DNA of 64,000 nt, from assembly GCA_025667525.1 (NCBI GenBank), contig JANFOE010000190.1, forward strand, positions 2,501-66,500, written 5' to 3'. This document shows, piece by piece, positions 11,159 to 21,638 of the stretch (within the stretch, counting starts at the first letter, position 1; every line of letters begins with the position of its first letter). The position numbers were made by a program, and so were the translations under genes. Source of the stretch: Glebionis coronaria. Lineage: Eukaryota > Streptophyta > Magnoliopsida > Asterales > Asteraceae. Below the pieces are notes generated by a model that had not been told where the DNA came from, made no database searches, and was given only the letters and a program-made list of their open reading frames with translations.

Positions 11159-13083
11159 CTAATTATCATTGGGGAAGGTGACTTGGTCGAGGGCAACCAT
11201 TGAAGGAATTTCCCCACCAAAGTAGTGCTTAAGCCTATGTCCATTCACCTTGAAATTAGGACCATCATCTTGAGCTAGCTCAATGGTCCCATATGGAAAT
11301 ACTTGTGTAATGGTGAACGGACCCGACCAACGAGATTTCAATTTACCGGAAAATATCTTAAGACGAGAGTTAAAAAGCAACACTTGATCACCAACATTAA
11401 AAACCCGATTTTTAATCTTTGAATCATGAAACTTTTTAGTCTTTTCTTTAAAAATTAATGAATTTTCATAAGCATTATCTCTTAATTCATCCAATTCATT
11501 CAATTGTATTTTCCGGTGATCTCCCGCGGTCTTCAAGTCCAAGTTTGCATGCTTAAGGGCCCAATATGCCTTGTGCTCCAACTCAATGGGCAAATGACAA
11601 TTCTTCCCATAGACTAACTTATAAGGAGTGCAACCGATAGGTTTCTTATAAGCGGTCCTAAAGGCCCATAAAGCGTCATCAAGTTTGTCGGACCATGAAG
11701 CACGGTTTTCTCCAATTGACCTCTCTAAAATCCTCTTCAAAGCTCGGTTCGAAACCTCGACTTGCCCACTCGTTTGCGGGTGATAAGCCGTAGAAAGACG
11801 ATGAGTAACTCCATATTTCTTTAGAGCCTTTTCGAATTGGTCATTACAAAAATGGGTTCCACGATCGTTTATAATAGCACGAGGGGTTCCGAACCGAGAG
11901 AATAGTTGCTTCAAAAACTTCACTACCACACGAGCATCATTAGTAGGCAAAGCCTTAGCTTCCACCCACTTAGAAAGGTAGTCCACCGCGACGAGGATAT
12001 ATTTGTTTCCATGAGACGATGGGAACGGCCCCATAAAGTCTATTCCCCATATGTCGAAAATCTCACACACTTGAATTATGTTTTGTGGCATTTCATCACG
12101 TTGAGACGATTTTCCTTGACGTTGGCACGAGTCACACGACTTCACATGTGCGTGTGCATCACGATAGATAGAAGGCCAAAAGAAACCAGCATCGAACACT
12201 TTCTTAGCCGTGAGATTAGCACCTTGGTGACCACCCGTGGGTCCCTCGTGACAAGCTCTAAGGATATTAGAAGCTTCGGCACCAAACACATAACGTCGAA
12301 TGAGTTGATCCGCACAAATCCGAAAGAGATAAGGGTCGTCCCAAAAATAGAACTTGACGTCACGAAAGAATTTTCGTTTTTGTTGTGTCGTCATACCCTT
12401 GATTATGAAATTGCCCGCATGGTAATTTGCAATGTCGGCAAACCATGGGGTGGTGTGTTTAGAATTCACTACACCGAGAGTCTCAAGAGGAAATGTTTCG
12501 GTGATTTCCTTGCTTTCGAAAACATATTTGTGAGGATCTTCTAGACGAGAGAGATGATCGGCCGCTAGATTCTCGGCTCCTTTTTTGTCAAGCACGGTGA
12601 CATCAAATTCTTGGAGGAGGAGCATCCAACGAAGCAATCTTGGCTTAGCATCTTGCTTAGCTAAGAGATACTTGATAGCCGAATGGTCGGTATACACGAT
12701 GCTTTTAGTCAAGACGAGATAAGGTCGGAATTTCTCAAAAGCATAGACCACGACAAGGAATTCCTTTTCTGTTGTGGTGTACTTTAATTGAGCCTCGGTC
12801 ATCGTCTTACTAGCATAGTGGATAGGACGAAAATGTTTGTCATAACGTTGCCCTAAGACGGCCCCTATAGCATAATCACTTGCATCGCACATGATTTCAA
12901 AGGGTAATTCCCAATTAGGAGCAACAAGAATGGGAGCTTCAGTAAGTTTCCTTTTGAGAGTTTCGAAAGCCTTAACAAAATCCTCATTGAAGTTAAAAGG
13001 AGCATCCTTCTCGAGAAGGTGTGTCATAGGTCTAGAGATTTTCGAAAAATCCTTGATGAAACGTCGATAAAAGCCCGCGTGGC
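11159..13083 (-). pseudogene. Outer Athila pol, 3' half: RNase H and integrase (open, but cut off from RT)
   Basis: This is the C-terminal half of the Pol polyprotein. Read on the minus strand it opens with [15 protein letters not shown], the region joining RT and RNase H, continues through the RNase H domain ([19 protein letters not shown] and [11 protein letters not shown]), then integrase: an HHCC-type zinc finger ending CDSCQRQG, the catalytic core with D in [10 protein letters not shown] in INDRGTHF and E in GQVEVSNR, and a C-terminal domain ending PNDN. No stop or frameshift occurs in about 640 codons. Upstream it is severed by the inner Athila at 13083/13084, so RT lies 12 kb away at 25370 onward. 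The open frame runs about 20 codons into antisense LTR of the inner element, giving a chimeric ORF from 13141. It could not be made as a normal Gag-Pol product. Confidence 0.92.
13079..13083 (+). repeat. TSD of inner Athila, left copy (GTGGC)
   Basis: GTGGC at 13079-13083 is repeated at 25370-25374. The outer element's pol reading frame (GHAGF region) continues across the join when one copy is removed. Confidence 0.93.
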
Positions 13084-13515
13084 TAATAAGTGTAAAAACA
13101 CTTATCCTTTTACCACTTATTTCCAATAATAACAAGACCAAAACGTGTGATTTATGTCGTAAAAGTCGGAATTATGCGTGGTTTGTGTTTTTATTGTGTT
13201 TTAGGACCAAATTATGAAAAAGGAAGAAAACACGGGTTTTCACGGGCTTTTATCAAAGAAAACGGGAAAAGACGAAGTCAAAAGATCAAGAGTGCAAAAA
13301 GAACGGAAGTCCAAGGCCTATTCTGAAGATTTATCGAAGAAAAAGTCTAAAGACGGAAGTTTAACGAAGTCGAAGAACTTAAGTCTAATAGAAGAAGAAA
13401 ATTAAAAGACAAGTTCAAATCCCGAGACGACAAAGACAAAGAATTAAAGTCGAGTCGAGAAAACGTGAAGAAAGCAAGAAAGAAGATGCAACACATGCAA
13501 TCCTTCCACCTTCCC

Positions 13516-13548
13516 TATAAATACCCTCCTAATAGTCATTAGGAGGGT
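13516..13548 (+). promoter_or_regulatory. TATA box abutting a perfect 11-bp hairpin, inner Athila 5' LTR
   Basis: TATAAATA (13516-13523) overlaps by one base the arm ACCCTCCTAAT (13523-13533). After a 4-nt loop the second arm ATTAGGAGGGT (13538-13548) is a perfect complement. Transcription would be expected to start about at the end of the hairpin. The 3' LTR carries the same at 24109-24141. Confidence 0.8.
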
Positions 13549-14089
13549 GGTTAGTTAATTTAGCTAGTTTTTATTTTTCTTAGTTTTCTCTAGTTTTAGA
13601 GAGAGAAAGTCTTAAACTTTCTCTCACTAAACTTCATCTTTTCTTTTAATCTTTTAAGATTAAACACCTTTGTATTGCTTATTTCATTAATCAAGTTCTA
13701 TTTTAAGCTTTAAATCCTTAATCTCACTCTACTTTTCTTTGATTTAAGATTGATTTTGGTGCGATTATCAATAGATCCGTGTTGTTCTTAATGATTTCAT
13801 GCTTAAAAAGTTAATCTTTTGATCATTTTATAAGTTTTCATTTGATTAAGCTTTAAGACTTTTGTGTTTATTGGCTTACTTTTATGATTAGCTTATTTAC
13901 TTTATAAAAACTTTTCTTAAAAAGTTTATGTTTCTATTGTTTGATCCAAAAAGTTGCTTATTTCGAGGTTGGATAAGTTGAGATTAGTGCTAATTTGATT
14001 TCGTTTAAGTTGATTCGTCTAGTTTTGGGAATAAGCTTGTCAAAATAGCTTATTTCTTGGCTTTTAACCGAATTCCACAATTTTCGGAA

Positions 14090-14455
14090 AGGGTTTTTAA
14101 ACCCCTTTCCGATTGACCTTTTCCGATCAGCCACCCCTCTTTCCGATTGAGTCCAATCGGAAAAGGGTTTGTAGATTCCCACGGTTCCCCACTTTAGTAT
14201 TCCGATTGGAATGTTTCTAAACTTTCCGATTGGAACCCCACCCCATATTCCGATTTGAACAATTTGTGAGGTATTCCGATTGTAGGAATTTGTTGAACAT
14301 TCCGATAGGGATATTTTATATATTCCGATTTGCACTTTCGTCCCACATTCCGATTGGGTATCTTTTCCATATTCCGACCACCAGATCGGAATACATTCCG
14401 ATCTGGGTTCCTTTTCGCTTGTTCTGATTGAGTTACTTTGGTTTATTCCGATCTT
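14090..14455 (+). repeat. Degenerate array of ATTCCGATT-like motifs in the LTR
   Basis: About 15 occurrences of TTCCGAT(T/C) and its complement at irregular spacing of roughly 15-35 bases, downstream of the promoter. The same array is present in the 3' LTR (about 24685-25048). Each core contains a CpG. Confidence 0.8.
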
Positions 14456-14779
14456 ACTTTCTTTTAGTACCTTTCAACTAAGTTCTTATTTTTAGAGTGT
14501 TTTCCAAGTGTTAGTTTTATTTAGTGTGCTAGTACTTTTCCATTGTTACTTTTAAGTTTACGAGCTTTTATTTTCACTCGTCTTCTTAGAATTAATCTTT
14601 TAACTTCCATTTTACTCAACGACACTTTAATTACTTGCTAAATAGTTTAAAATAGACAAACAAACCAAACCATTCTCTTGATTCACAAAAAGACGATTGA
14701 GTCGCACTTTAGACCGGTTTTCAATTCGAAAGGATTCGGACGATAAGATTTTATACCTAGCCAAAAGCGAAGTATAAAC

Positions 14780-14795
14780 TGGCGCCGCTGCCGGC
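14780..14795 (+). promoter_or_regulatory. Primer-binding site of inner Athila (tRNA-Asp type)
   Basis: TGGCGCCGCTGCCGGC lies 2 nt after the LTR end. From memory the plant tRNA-Asp 3' end would pair with TGGCGCCGTTGCCGGGGA, so this site has one mismatch (C for T) and diverges after about 15 nt. The outer Athila has the same C. Confidence 0.85.
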
Positions 14796-15029
14796 TCTTT
14801 TCGTTACGATAAACGGTTTTTAGTGAGAGACGCATTGAATTTTGGGATCCGTTCTTTGAACGTTATTTTCCTTGCTTTAAAATTTTTCAAAATCCATAAA
14901 AAAATATAAAACTCTTCAAAAATACAAAAACATTAAAAATCATAAAAAGCAATTCTTTTCCAAAGGTTTTGCACCAAAAAGATTATATAGATATATTCTT
15001 TGTGTATATTTTTCTTCTTCTGCAGGTGT
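14796..15029 (+). other. Leader of inner Athila RNA
   Basis: About 230 nt between primer site and gag, increasingly A-rich. It ends TTTTCTTCTTCTGCAG|GTGT just before the gag ATG. The pyrimidine tract with CAG looks like a 3' splice site, but I have no evidence that it is used. Confidence 0.6.
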
Positions 15030-16120
15030 ATGCGTACTAGATCTTCCAACTATTATGAGCCCGAGACTCGTGAAGATTTAGATATGGCCGGTGTTAATAA
15101 CAACAATAATCACCCACCTCAACCCAATTTGAACAACAACAACAACAACAATGTCCTCTTACCTGATTTACGAACCATGGAGGAATTGTGCCAACCCACC
15201 ATGAACGGACGCGGAGGCCCGATTGCGCCAGTGCACGTCACGGCTGAGGAGTTTTCGTTGAAGCATCACATGATCCAGCAAGTGCAAACGAACCCATTTC
15301 GTGGAATTCCGGATGATGATGCCAACAAACACCTCGACAAATTCATTACCATTACCCAAAGCATGAAGTGCTCCGGTGTTTCTATGGATGACCTTCGCCT
15401 CCAACTTTTTCCCCACTCGCTTTCTCACCATGCCGAAAAATGGTTTGACCGTCTTCCTAAGAATTCTATTCATACATGGAATGACATGAATCAACGCTTT
15501 TTATCGCGCTACTTTCCCCCATCCATGGTCACTAGCCTTCGTAACCAAATCAGTGGATTCATGCAAGAGAATGATGAATCGCTTTTCGATGCTTGGGAAC
15601 GATACAATGATTTGATCGACCGCTGTCCTAATCACAATATGCTCCCCGTCACTCTCATTGACACCTTCTACAATGGTCTCACTTTTCGTGATCGTGACAC
15701 GATCAATGCCGCCGCCGGTGGTACCTTTATGAAAAGGAGACCGGAGGAGTGTCGAGAGTTGATTGAAAACATGACTACTCACCACAAGAATTGGGATTCA
15801 TCCACATCCTCAAGATCTAACTCGGAGTCAATGTTTCTTCTACTTCCTCCAATCCTAAAATGACAGAAATTTCTCGACAACTCGCTGAAATGAACAAGAA
15901 TTTCATGGCCATGGCCACAAACCACTTTCAGCAAGCTAAATCCGTTGCTATTTCTTGTGACACATGTGGTGGTCCTCATTCTTACAATGATTGTCCTTCC
16001 ACTCAAGGCAATTATTCTAAAAACGTTAACGCAGCTTACGGCACTTATCCCACGGGAGGCTATCAAGCCCGCCCGCAAGGAGACCGTGGCTTGCTAAGTT
16101 ATCGTTCCAACAATTATCTT
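15030..16120 (+). pseudogene. Inner Athila gag, N-terminal part (frameshifted and truncated by insertion)
   Basis: Gag forms the cytoplasmic virus-like particle. The ATG at 15030 starts MRTRSSNYYEPETRED, then an asparagine-rich stretch and the retrotransposon Gag domain (about 15240-15790, with WFDRLPKNSIHTWNDM and the DTFYNGL motif). A one-base indel near 15818-15830 ends this frame at 15863, and the rest continues in another frame from 15860. A CCHC zinc knuckle (CDTCGGPHSYNDC, about 15956-15995) follows in that second frame. At 16120 the gene is interrupted in the NNYL segment by a 972-bp LTR-derived insert; gag resumes at 17093 with APPGF. I chose the ATG at 15030 because the open frame before it reads through the leader. 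Confidence 0.9.
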
Positions 16121-17092
16121 CCACCATTTTCATTTCTTGTTATTTTTATTTCTTGCACTTTAATTTCTTGTTATGCACTTTTAATTTCTTCAATTCAAGT
16201 AAGTCTTTTAAATTTGGAATCTTTTCTTTTAATCAAGTTCTTATTTTTAATCATCTTCTTCTACCTTTCTTATTTTGCTTATCTTTGATTCAAGTTTTTA
16301 CATGGATGAAGCTTTGAGCTTGACATGCTTATTGGCTTAATTTGTGTTTAGCTTATTTATTTTCCTAAAAAGTTTTCTTAAAAAGTTCATCTTTTTATAG
16401 TTTGATTTGAAAGTTTGCTTATTTTTAAGTTTGATAAGTTGTTATTCATGCTTATTAAGTCAGTTTCGATTTAGATTCGTGCAAGTTTTAGTTTGAGCTT
16501 ATTAACCATAGCTTATTGCTTTTGCTTAATTTTCGGATCAAAAAGTTAGATCGGAAAGGGTAAACCCCTTTCCAATCACGTATTCCAATCACCTTGATTG
16601 GAAAAGGGTTTTAACATTCCAATCAGCATTCCAATCAACATTCCAATCAACATTCCAATCAGCATTCCAATCAACATTCCAATCAGCATTCAAATCAACA
16701 TTCCAATCAACATTCCAATCAGCATTCCAATCAACATTCCAATTAGCATTCCTATTAGCATTCCAATCGTCAATTTACTTTTTGCTAAGTTTTAATTTCA
16801 CGTCATTTAAATTCTCGTCATTTACTTTTAACGTTTTAAATATTGCACCGTTTTACGTTTCACTTAGTTGTAGTTTTAATTACTCGTCCTTTATTTTTAA
16901 GTCTTGCACATTTATTTTCCAAAATCAAAAATATTTGTTTCACCAAGAAGAACTAATCTCACACAATTAACCGGAAATCAATTCGAGAAGATACCGAGAA
17001 AACGAACTTTTTTCTACTAGCAAAAATCTCTACATTAAAATCTCTACATTAAAAATCTCTACATTAAAAAAATCTCTACTTTTTTTTTTCTT
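16121..17092 (+). mobile_element. LTR-derived insert (R-U5-like piece of a related Athila) within gag
   Basis: The 972-bp stretch breaks gag and is homologous, at clearly lower identity, to the part of the inner Athila LTR downstream of its promoter (about 13560-14777). Matching landmarks in order are GCTTATT blocks, the GGAAAGGGTAAACCCCTTTCC-type hairpin, the ATTCC-motif array, and a CCGG...TCAATTCGA end block at about 16970-16990. There is no U3, TATA box or primer site. Removing it rejoins the gag frame exactly. Flanks share TCTT (ATCTT left, TTCTT right), an imperfect duplication. The 3' end carries three to four AATCTCTACATT repeats (17025-17079) and a T-run. It is either an R-U5 product that integrated or a truncated LTR. 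Confidence 0.75.
16615..16770 (+). repeat. 12-bp tandem repeat, about 13 units
   Basis: Unit CATTCCAATCA(A/G), thirteen copies with a few variants. It sits where the homologous LTR carries the ATTCCGATT motifs, so it looks like a locally amplified version with the CpG changed to CpA. It produces a long spurious open frame of I-P-I-N/I-P-I-S repeats, which is not a gene. Confidence 0.9.
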
Positions 17093-20000
17093 GCTCCTCC
17101 CGGTTTCCCTCCTACAAACCAAAACCAACAACAAAGCTATAACCGAAACAACCAATCCCAACCTCGTGCTCAAAATCAATATCAATCCCAAAGAAACCCA
17201 TACCCAACTCAAGGAAATTCTCAAGCTTACCAAGCTCCACCTCTCAATCAACCGATGGCAGTAAACCAAGACGTCAAGACGTTCATGAAGACTAATCGTG
17301 AGATGGTGCCGAATCTTCAGAGTCAATTTGTCAACTTGAAGAATGACATGGTGAAACAAGGGAGCAATATTCGAGCCGAGCTAAGGAATGATATGGCCAA
17401 ACACAGCAATGAAATTAATGCCAACATGCAAAACTCTTTTAATAATCAAGCGGTTCACCTTCGTGATATGATTGGTTCGCTCATCCAAGGTAATCAAACC
17501 TCTTCTTCGGGTACTCTTCCGAGTAACACCGTTGCAAATCCAAGAGGGGAGATGAAAGCAATCACCACTCGTAGTGGAAAAGGTTATATGGAACCCGAGC
17601 TTCCTACACCTCCACCCGTGATTGTGAACAAGGAAAAAGAGCAACTTTCCTCACCTTCTATCCCCGTTTCCCCACCACCCGTGGTTGTGAGTGATCCTAC
17701 TCCCTTAAAGCCTTCTTCTTCATCCAATATACCTTATCCTTCAAGGTTGAGGAAAGAGAAGCAAAAGAGCAAGGATGATATTCAAGTTTCAAACTTTTTT
17801 AAAATGTTTAAACAACTGAATTTTAACATCTCCTTTGCCGAGGCTCTCGCTCACATGCCCAAATACGCTAAGATGTTTAAAGATCTTCTAAGTTATAAGG
17901 AAAAGCTTCTTGACATCGCTCAGACCCAACTTAATGAGAACTGCTCCGCAGTGCTCTTAAGGAAATTGCCCACCAAACTTGGTGATCCGGGTCGCTTCTT
18001 GATTCCTTGCAACTTCCCGGGAGTAGAGAATTGCATGGCCCTAGCCGATCTAGGTGCCAGTATAAACTTAATGCCTTTAAGTGTTTGGAAGCAATTATCT
18101 CTCCCCGAGCTAGTCCCCACCAAAATGACTTTGGAATTAGCCAACCGTACGGTTGCTTATCCAGTGGGGATAGCCGAAGATGTCTTTGTTGGCGTTGATA
18201 AATTCACCTTCCCGGCGGATTTTATCGCCGTTGACTACGAGATGGATCCCCGTGTTCCATTAATCGTTGGACGTCCATTCCTGAGGACCGGTCGCACTCT
18301 CATTGATGTAGCCGCGGGCAAAATAATCATGAGAGTTGGTGACGATCAAATTGTCTTCAACATGGGTAAGATTTCTAAGCAACCTTATTCGTATGAGAGT
18401 GTTAATGCTATTGATGTCCTCGATGAGGCTTGTAAAGAACATTTTCATGATGCTTGCAACAGTAATCTTTCTTCTCTACCCAATGTTGAGACCGTTGCCT
18501 CAATTGCTCCAGCATTGACTCCTTTTGGAGAAAGTGACTTGGATGACTTCGAAGCTAGCTTGGGTCCTCTCGATATTAAGTATGATAATTTGTCCACCAA
18601 TTGGGACGAAGATATTCGTACTATTGAGAGACTTCTCAATGAGGACCCGTTGTCTCTTCCTTCTCCTAAAGAGGTGACTAATAATGATCCATCGTTAGTT
18701 TCACCATCTATTGAGGATCCTCCTACTCTTGAGCTTAAAGACCTTCCTCCTCATCTTGAGTACGTTTTCCTAGAAGACAACGAGAAGTTACCGGTCATCA
18801 TTACGAAGGATCTGAAAGAAGACGAAAAAGCCCGACTTGTCGCCGTGTTGAAGAAGCATAAACGCGCTATCGCTTGGAAAATCTCCGACATCCGTGGAAT
18901 TGATCCTCACTTCTGCACACATAAAATTCTCATGGAGGACAACTTTAAGCCCACATATCAAAGCCAACGAAGGGTGAGTCCTAAAATCCATGAAGTCATC
19001 AAAAAAGAGGTTATCAAACTTCTTGATGCGGGTATGATTTACCCTATTTCGGATTCACCATGGGTTAGTCCAGTCCATTGTGTGCCTAAAAAGGGCGGAA
19101 TCACCGTTGTGCCCAATGCAAACAACGAGTTGATTCCTACCCGTCTCGTTACTGGGTGGAGAGTTTGTATAGACTACCGCAAACTCAATGATGCCACGAG
19201 AAAGGATCATTTCCCTCTACCTTTTATGGACCAAATGCTTGAACGTTTAGCGGGTAATGAATATTACTGCTTTCTTGATGGTTTCTCGGGTTATTTCGAA
19301 ATACCCATCGATCCCCAAGATCAAGAGAAGACAACATTCACTTGTCCCTATAGCACATTTGCTTACAAACGAATGCCTTTTGGCTTATGCAATGCCCCCA
19401 GGACTTTCTAAAGGTGCATGTTGGCTATCTTCCATGACATGGTTGAGCAAACCGTGGAAGTCTTCATGGATGATTTCTCGGTCTTCGGGGATTCCGTCTC
19501 TTCTTGCCTTGCCAATTTGGAACGTATGCTTAAGCGGTGCAAAGACACTCGCCTTGTTCTAAATTGGGAAAAATGCCATTTTATGGTAAAAGAAGGCATT
19601 GTGCTAGGACGCAAAATTTCAAAAGCCGGTCTTGAAGTTGACCGTGCTAAAGTTGATGTCATAGCCAAATTACCTCCACCTTCAACCGTGAAGGGTGTGA
19701 GAAGTTTTCTGGGTCATGCGGGCTTCTATCGTCGATTTATTCAGGATTTCTCTAAAATCGCTCGCCCGATGACCCACCTCTTGGAAAAAGATACTCCTTT
19801 TATCTTTTCTAAAGAGTGTCTCGAAGCCTTCAATCTTCTTAAGGATAAGCTAACTAAGGCACCGGTCTTGGTTACCCCTAATTGGGAGGTGCTTTTTGAA
19901 TTGATGTGCGATGCTAGCGACTTTGCTATTGGTGCGGTTTTAGGTCAACGAGTGAATAAACACTTCCAACCAATCCACTACGCTAGCAAAACAATGACGG

Positions 20001-21638
20001 GGGCTCAATTGCATTATACGACAACCGAAAAAGAGCTTTTAGCTGTTGTCTATGCTTTTGAGAAATTTCGCCCCTATCTTGTTTTATCCCCCACCATCGT
20101 ATACACGGACCATTCCGCGTTGAAGTACTTGATGTCAAAGCATGATGCTAAGCCAAGACTTCTTCGCTGGGTTTTACTCCTTCAAGAATTCAACATTGAA
20201 ATTCGTGACAAGAAGGGAGCAGAAAACTTGGCCGCGGATCATCTGAGCAGACTTGAGGATCCATATCAAGGGGATCATCCGAACAAAGAGATCAATGACT
20301 CTTTCCCCCTTGAGACCTTAATGTCTATAAATCTCAATCTTGATAGCACCCCGTGGTTTGCGGACATTGCAAACTACTTAGCGGGTGGTATTCTCATCAA
20401 AGGGTTAACATCCCAACAAAAGAAGAAGTTCTTGAACGATGTTAAGACTTACTTTTGGGATGACCCTTATCTATTCAAACAATGTGCTGATCTTATCATT
20501 CGTCGATGTGTTGACGGACCGACAGCTTTTGACATTCTCCAAGCTTGCCACAAAGGACCCACCGGTGGTCACTTTGGTCCCAACTACACCGCTAAAAAAG
20601 TGTTTGATTCTGGATTCTATTGGCCCACCATTTATCGTGACGCTCACGAAATGGTTAAGCATTGTGATGCTTGCCAACGTCAAGGCAAGATCACACATAA
20701 GGATGAGATGCCTCAAAATTTCATACAGGAATATGAAATCTTTAATGTATGGGGCATCGACTTTATGGGGCCATTTCCATCATCCAAAGGGAACAAGTAC
20801 ATCCTCGTCGCCGTCGACTACGTTTCTAAATGGGTTGAAGCTAAGGCTCTTCCTACGAATGATGCGAGGGTGGTTGTGAACTTTTTGAAGCAGCTTTTCG
20901 CTCGATTTGGCGTTCCTCGTGCTATCATCAGTGACCGCGGGACTCATTTTTGCAACGATCAATTTGCAAGAGTCATGGCTAAGTATGGTGTCAATCACCG
21001 TCTTTCCACCGCCTATCATCCCCAGACCAATGGGCAAGCCGAAATTTCCAACCGTGGCTTGAAGCGAATTTTGGAGCGTACTGTGAGAGAGCATCGCGCC
21101 GCGTGGGCCGATAAGTTAGATGATGCTCTGTGGGCTTTCCGTACTGCTTATAAGACCCCCAATCGGCTGTACACCTTATCGTCTTGTGTACGGGAAAGCC
21201 TGCCACTTCCCAATTGAGCTGGAACATAAGGCGCACTGGGCCTTGAAGTGGGCTAACTTCGACATCAACAAAGTCGGTGATCATCGCAAGGTTCAACTCA
21301 ACGAGCTAAATGAACTGAGGAATGAAGCTTATGAGAACTCACTGATCTACAAGGAGAAGACGAAGATCATTCATGACGCAAAAATCAAGAACCGAGAGTT
21401 CCACGTTGGTGATCAAGTCTTACTCTTTAACTCTCGGTTGAAGATCTTCTCTGGCAAGTTGAAGAGCCGCTGGTCTGGTCCATTCACCGTCGCCAAAGTC
21501 TTTCCTTATGGGACCATTGAGCTTTCTCAGCCGAATGGGCCCAATTTCAAGGTGAATTGCCAGCGTCTGAAGCTGTACTTTGGTGAGGACATCTCCCATG
21601 AGATGATTCCATCCCTCACCATGTTCCCCATGAACTAA
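17093..21638 (+). pseudogene. Inner Athila gag C-terminus plus pol: protease, RT, RNase H, integrase (one stop, one frameshift)
   Basis: The frame resumes with APPGF, glutamine/asparagine-rich Gag C-terminus, then the aspartic protease (DLGAS at 18047, the Athila form of the D-T/S-G motif). RT follows ([17 protein letters not shown] at 19463-19474), then RNase H ([24 protein letters not shown]) and integrase: an HHCC finger ending CDACQRQG, catalytic D at 20759, D at 20933 and E at 21041. A TAA at 19409-19411 replaces the codon after APRTF inside RT, consistent with a CAA-to-TAA change. A one-base gain in a C run near 21154-21161 shifts the integrase C-terminus into the frame of 21120-21638. 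The polyprotein would otherwise be full length; catalytic residues are retained. Confidence 0.95.

Larger units (their letters stand above)
13084..14777 (+). repeat. Inner Athila 5' LTR
   Basis: Near-identical to 23677-25369. U3 holds a lysine-rich 63-codon ORF (13214-13405) that I do not call. The core promoter is at 13516-13548. Downstream lie GCTTATT heptamers and about 15 copies of an ATTCCGATT-like motif (14090-14450). Confidence 0.95.

Noticed and set aside
11906..12544. 212-codon plus-strand ORF
   Set aside because: It is the antisense shadow of the outer Athila integrase gene.
13214..13405. Lysine-rich 63-codon ORF in U3 of the inner Athila, also at 23807-23998
   Set aside because: The two copies are one LTR duplicated by transposition, so they are not independent evidence. 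It lies upstream of the TATA box, and two of three differences change the residue.
16598..16795. Open frame of I-P-I-N/I-P-I-S repeats
   Set aside because: It is produced by the 12-bp tandem array, whose length is a multiple of three.
16121..17092. Possibility that the gag insert is a spliced intron
   Set aside because: There is no GT at the left junction or AG at the right junction, and the segment is homologous to LTR sequence.
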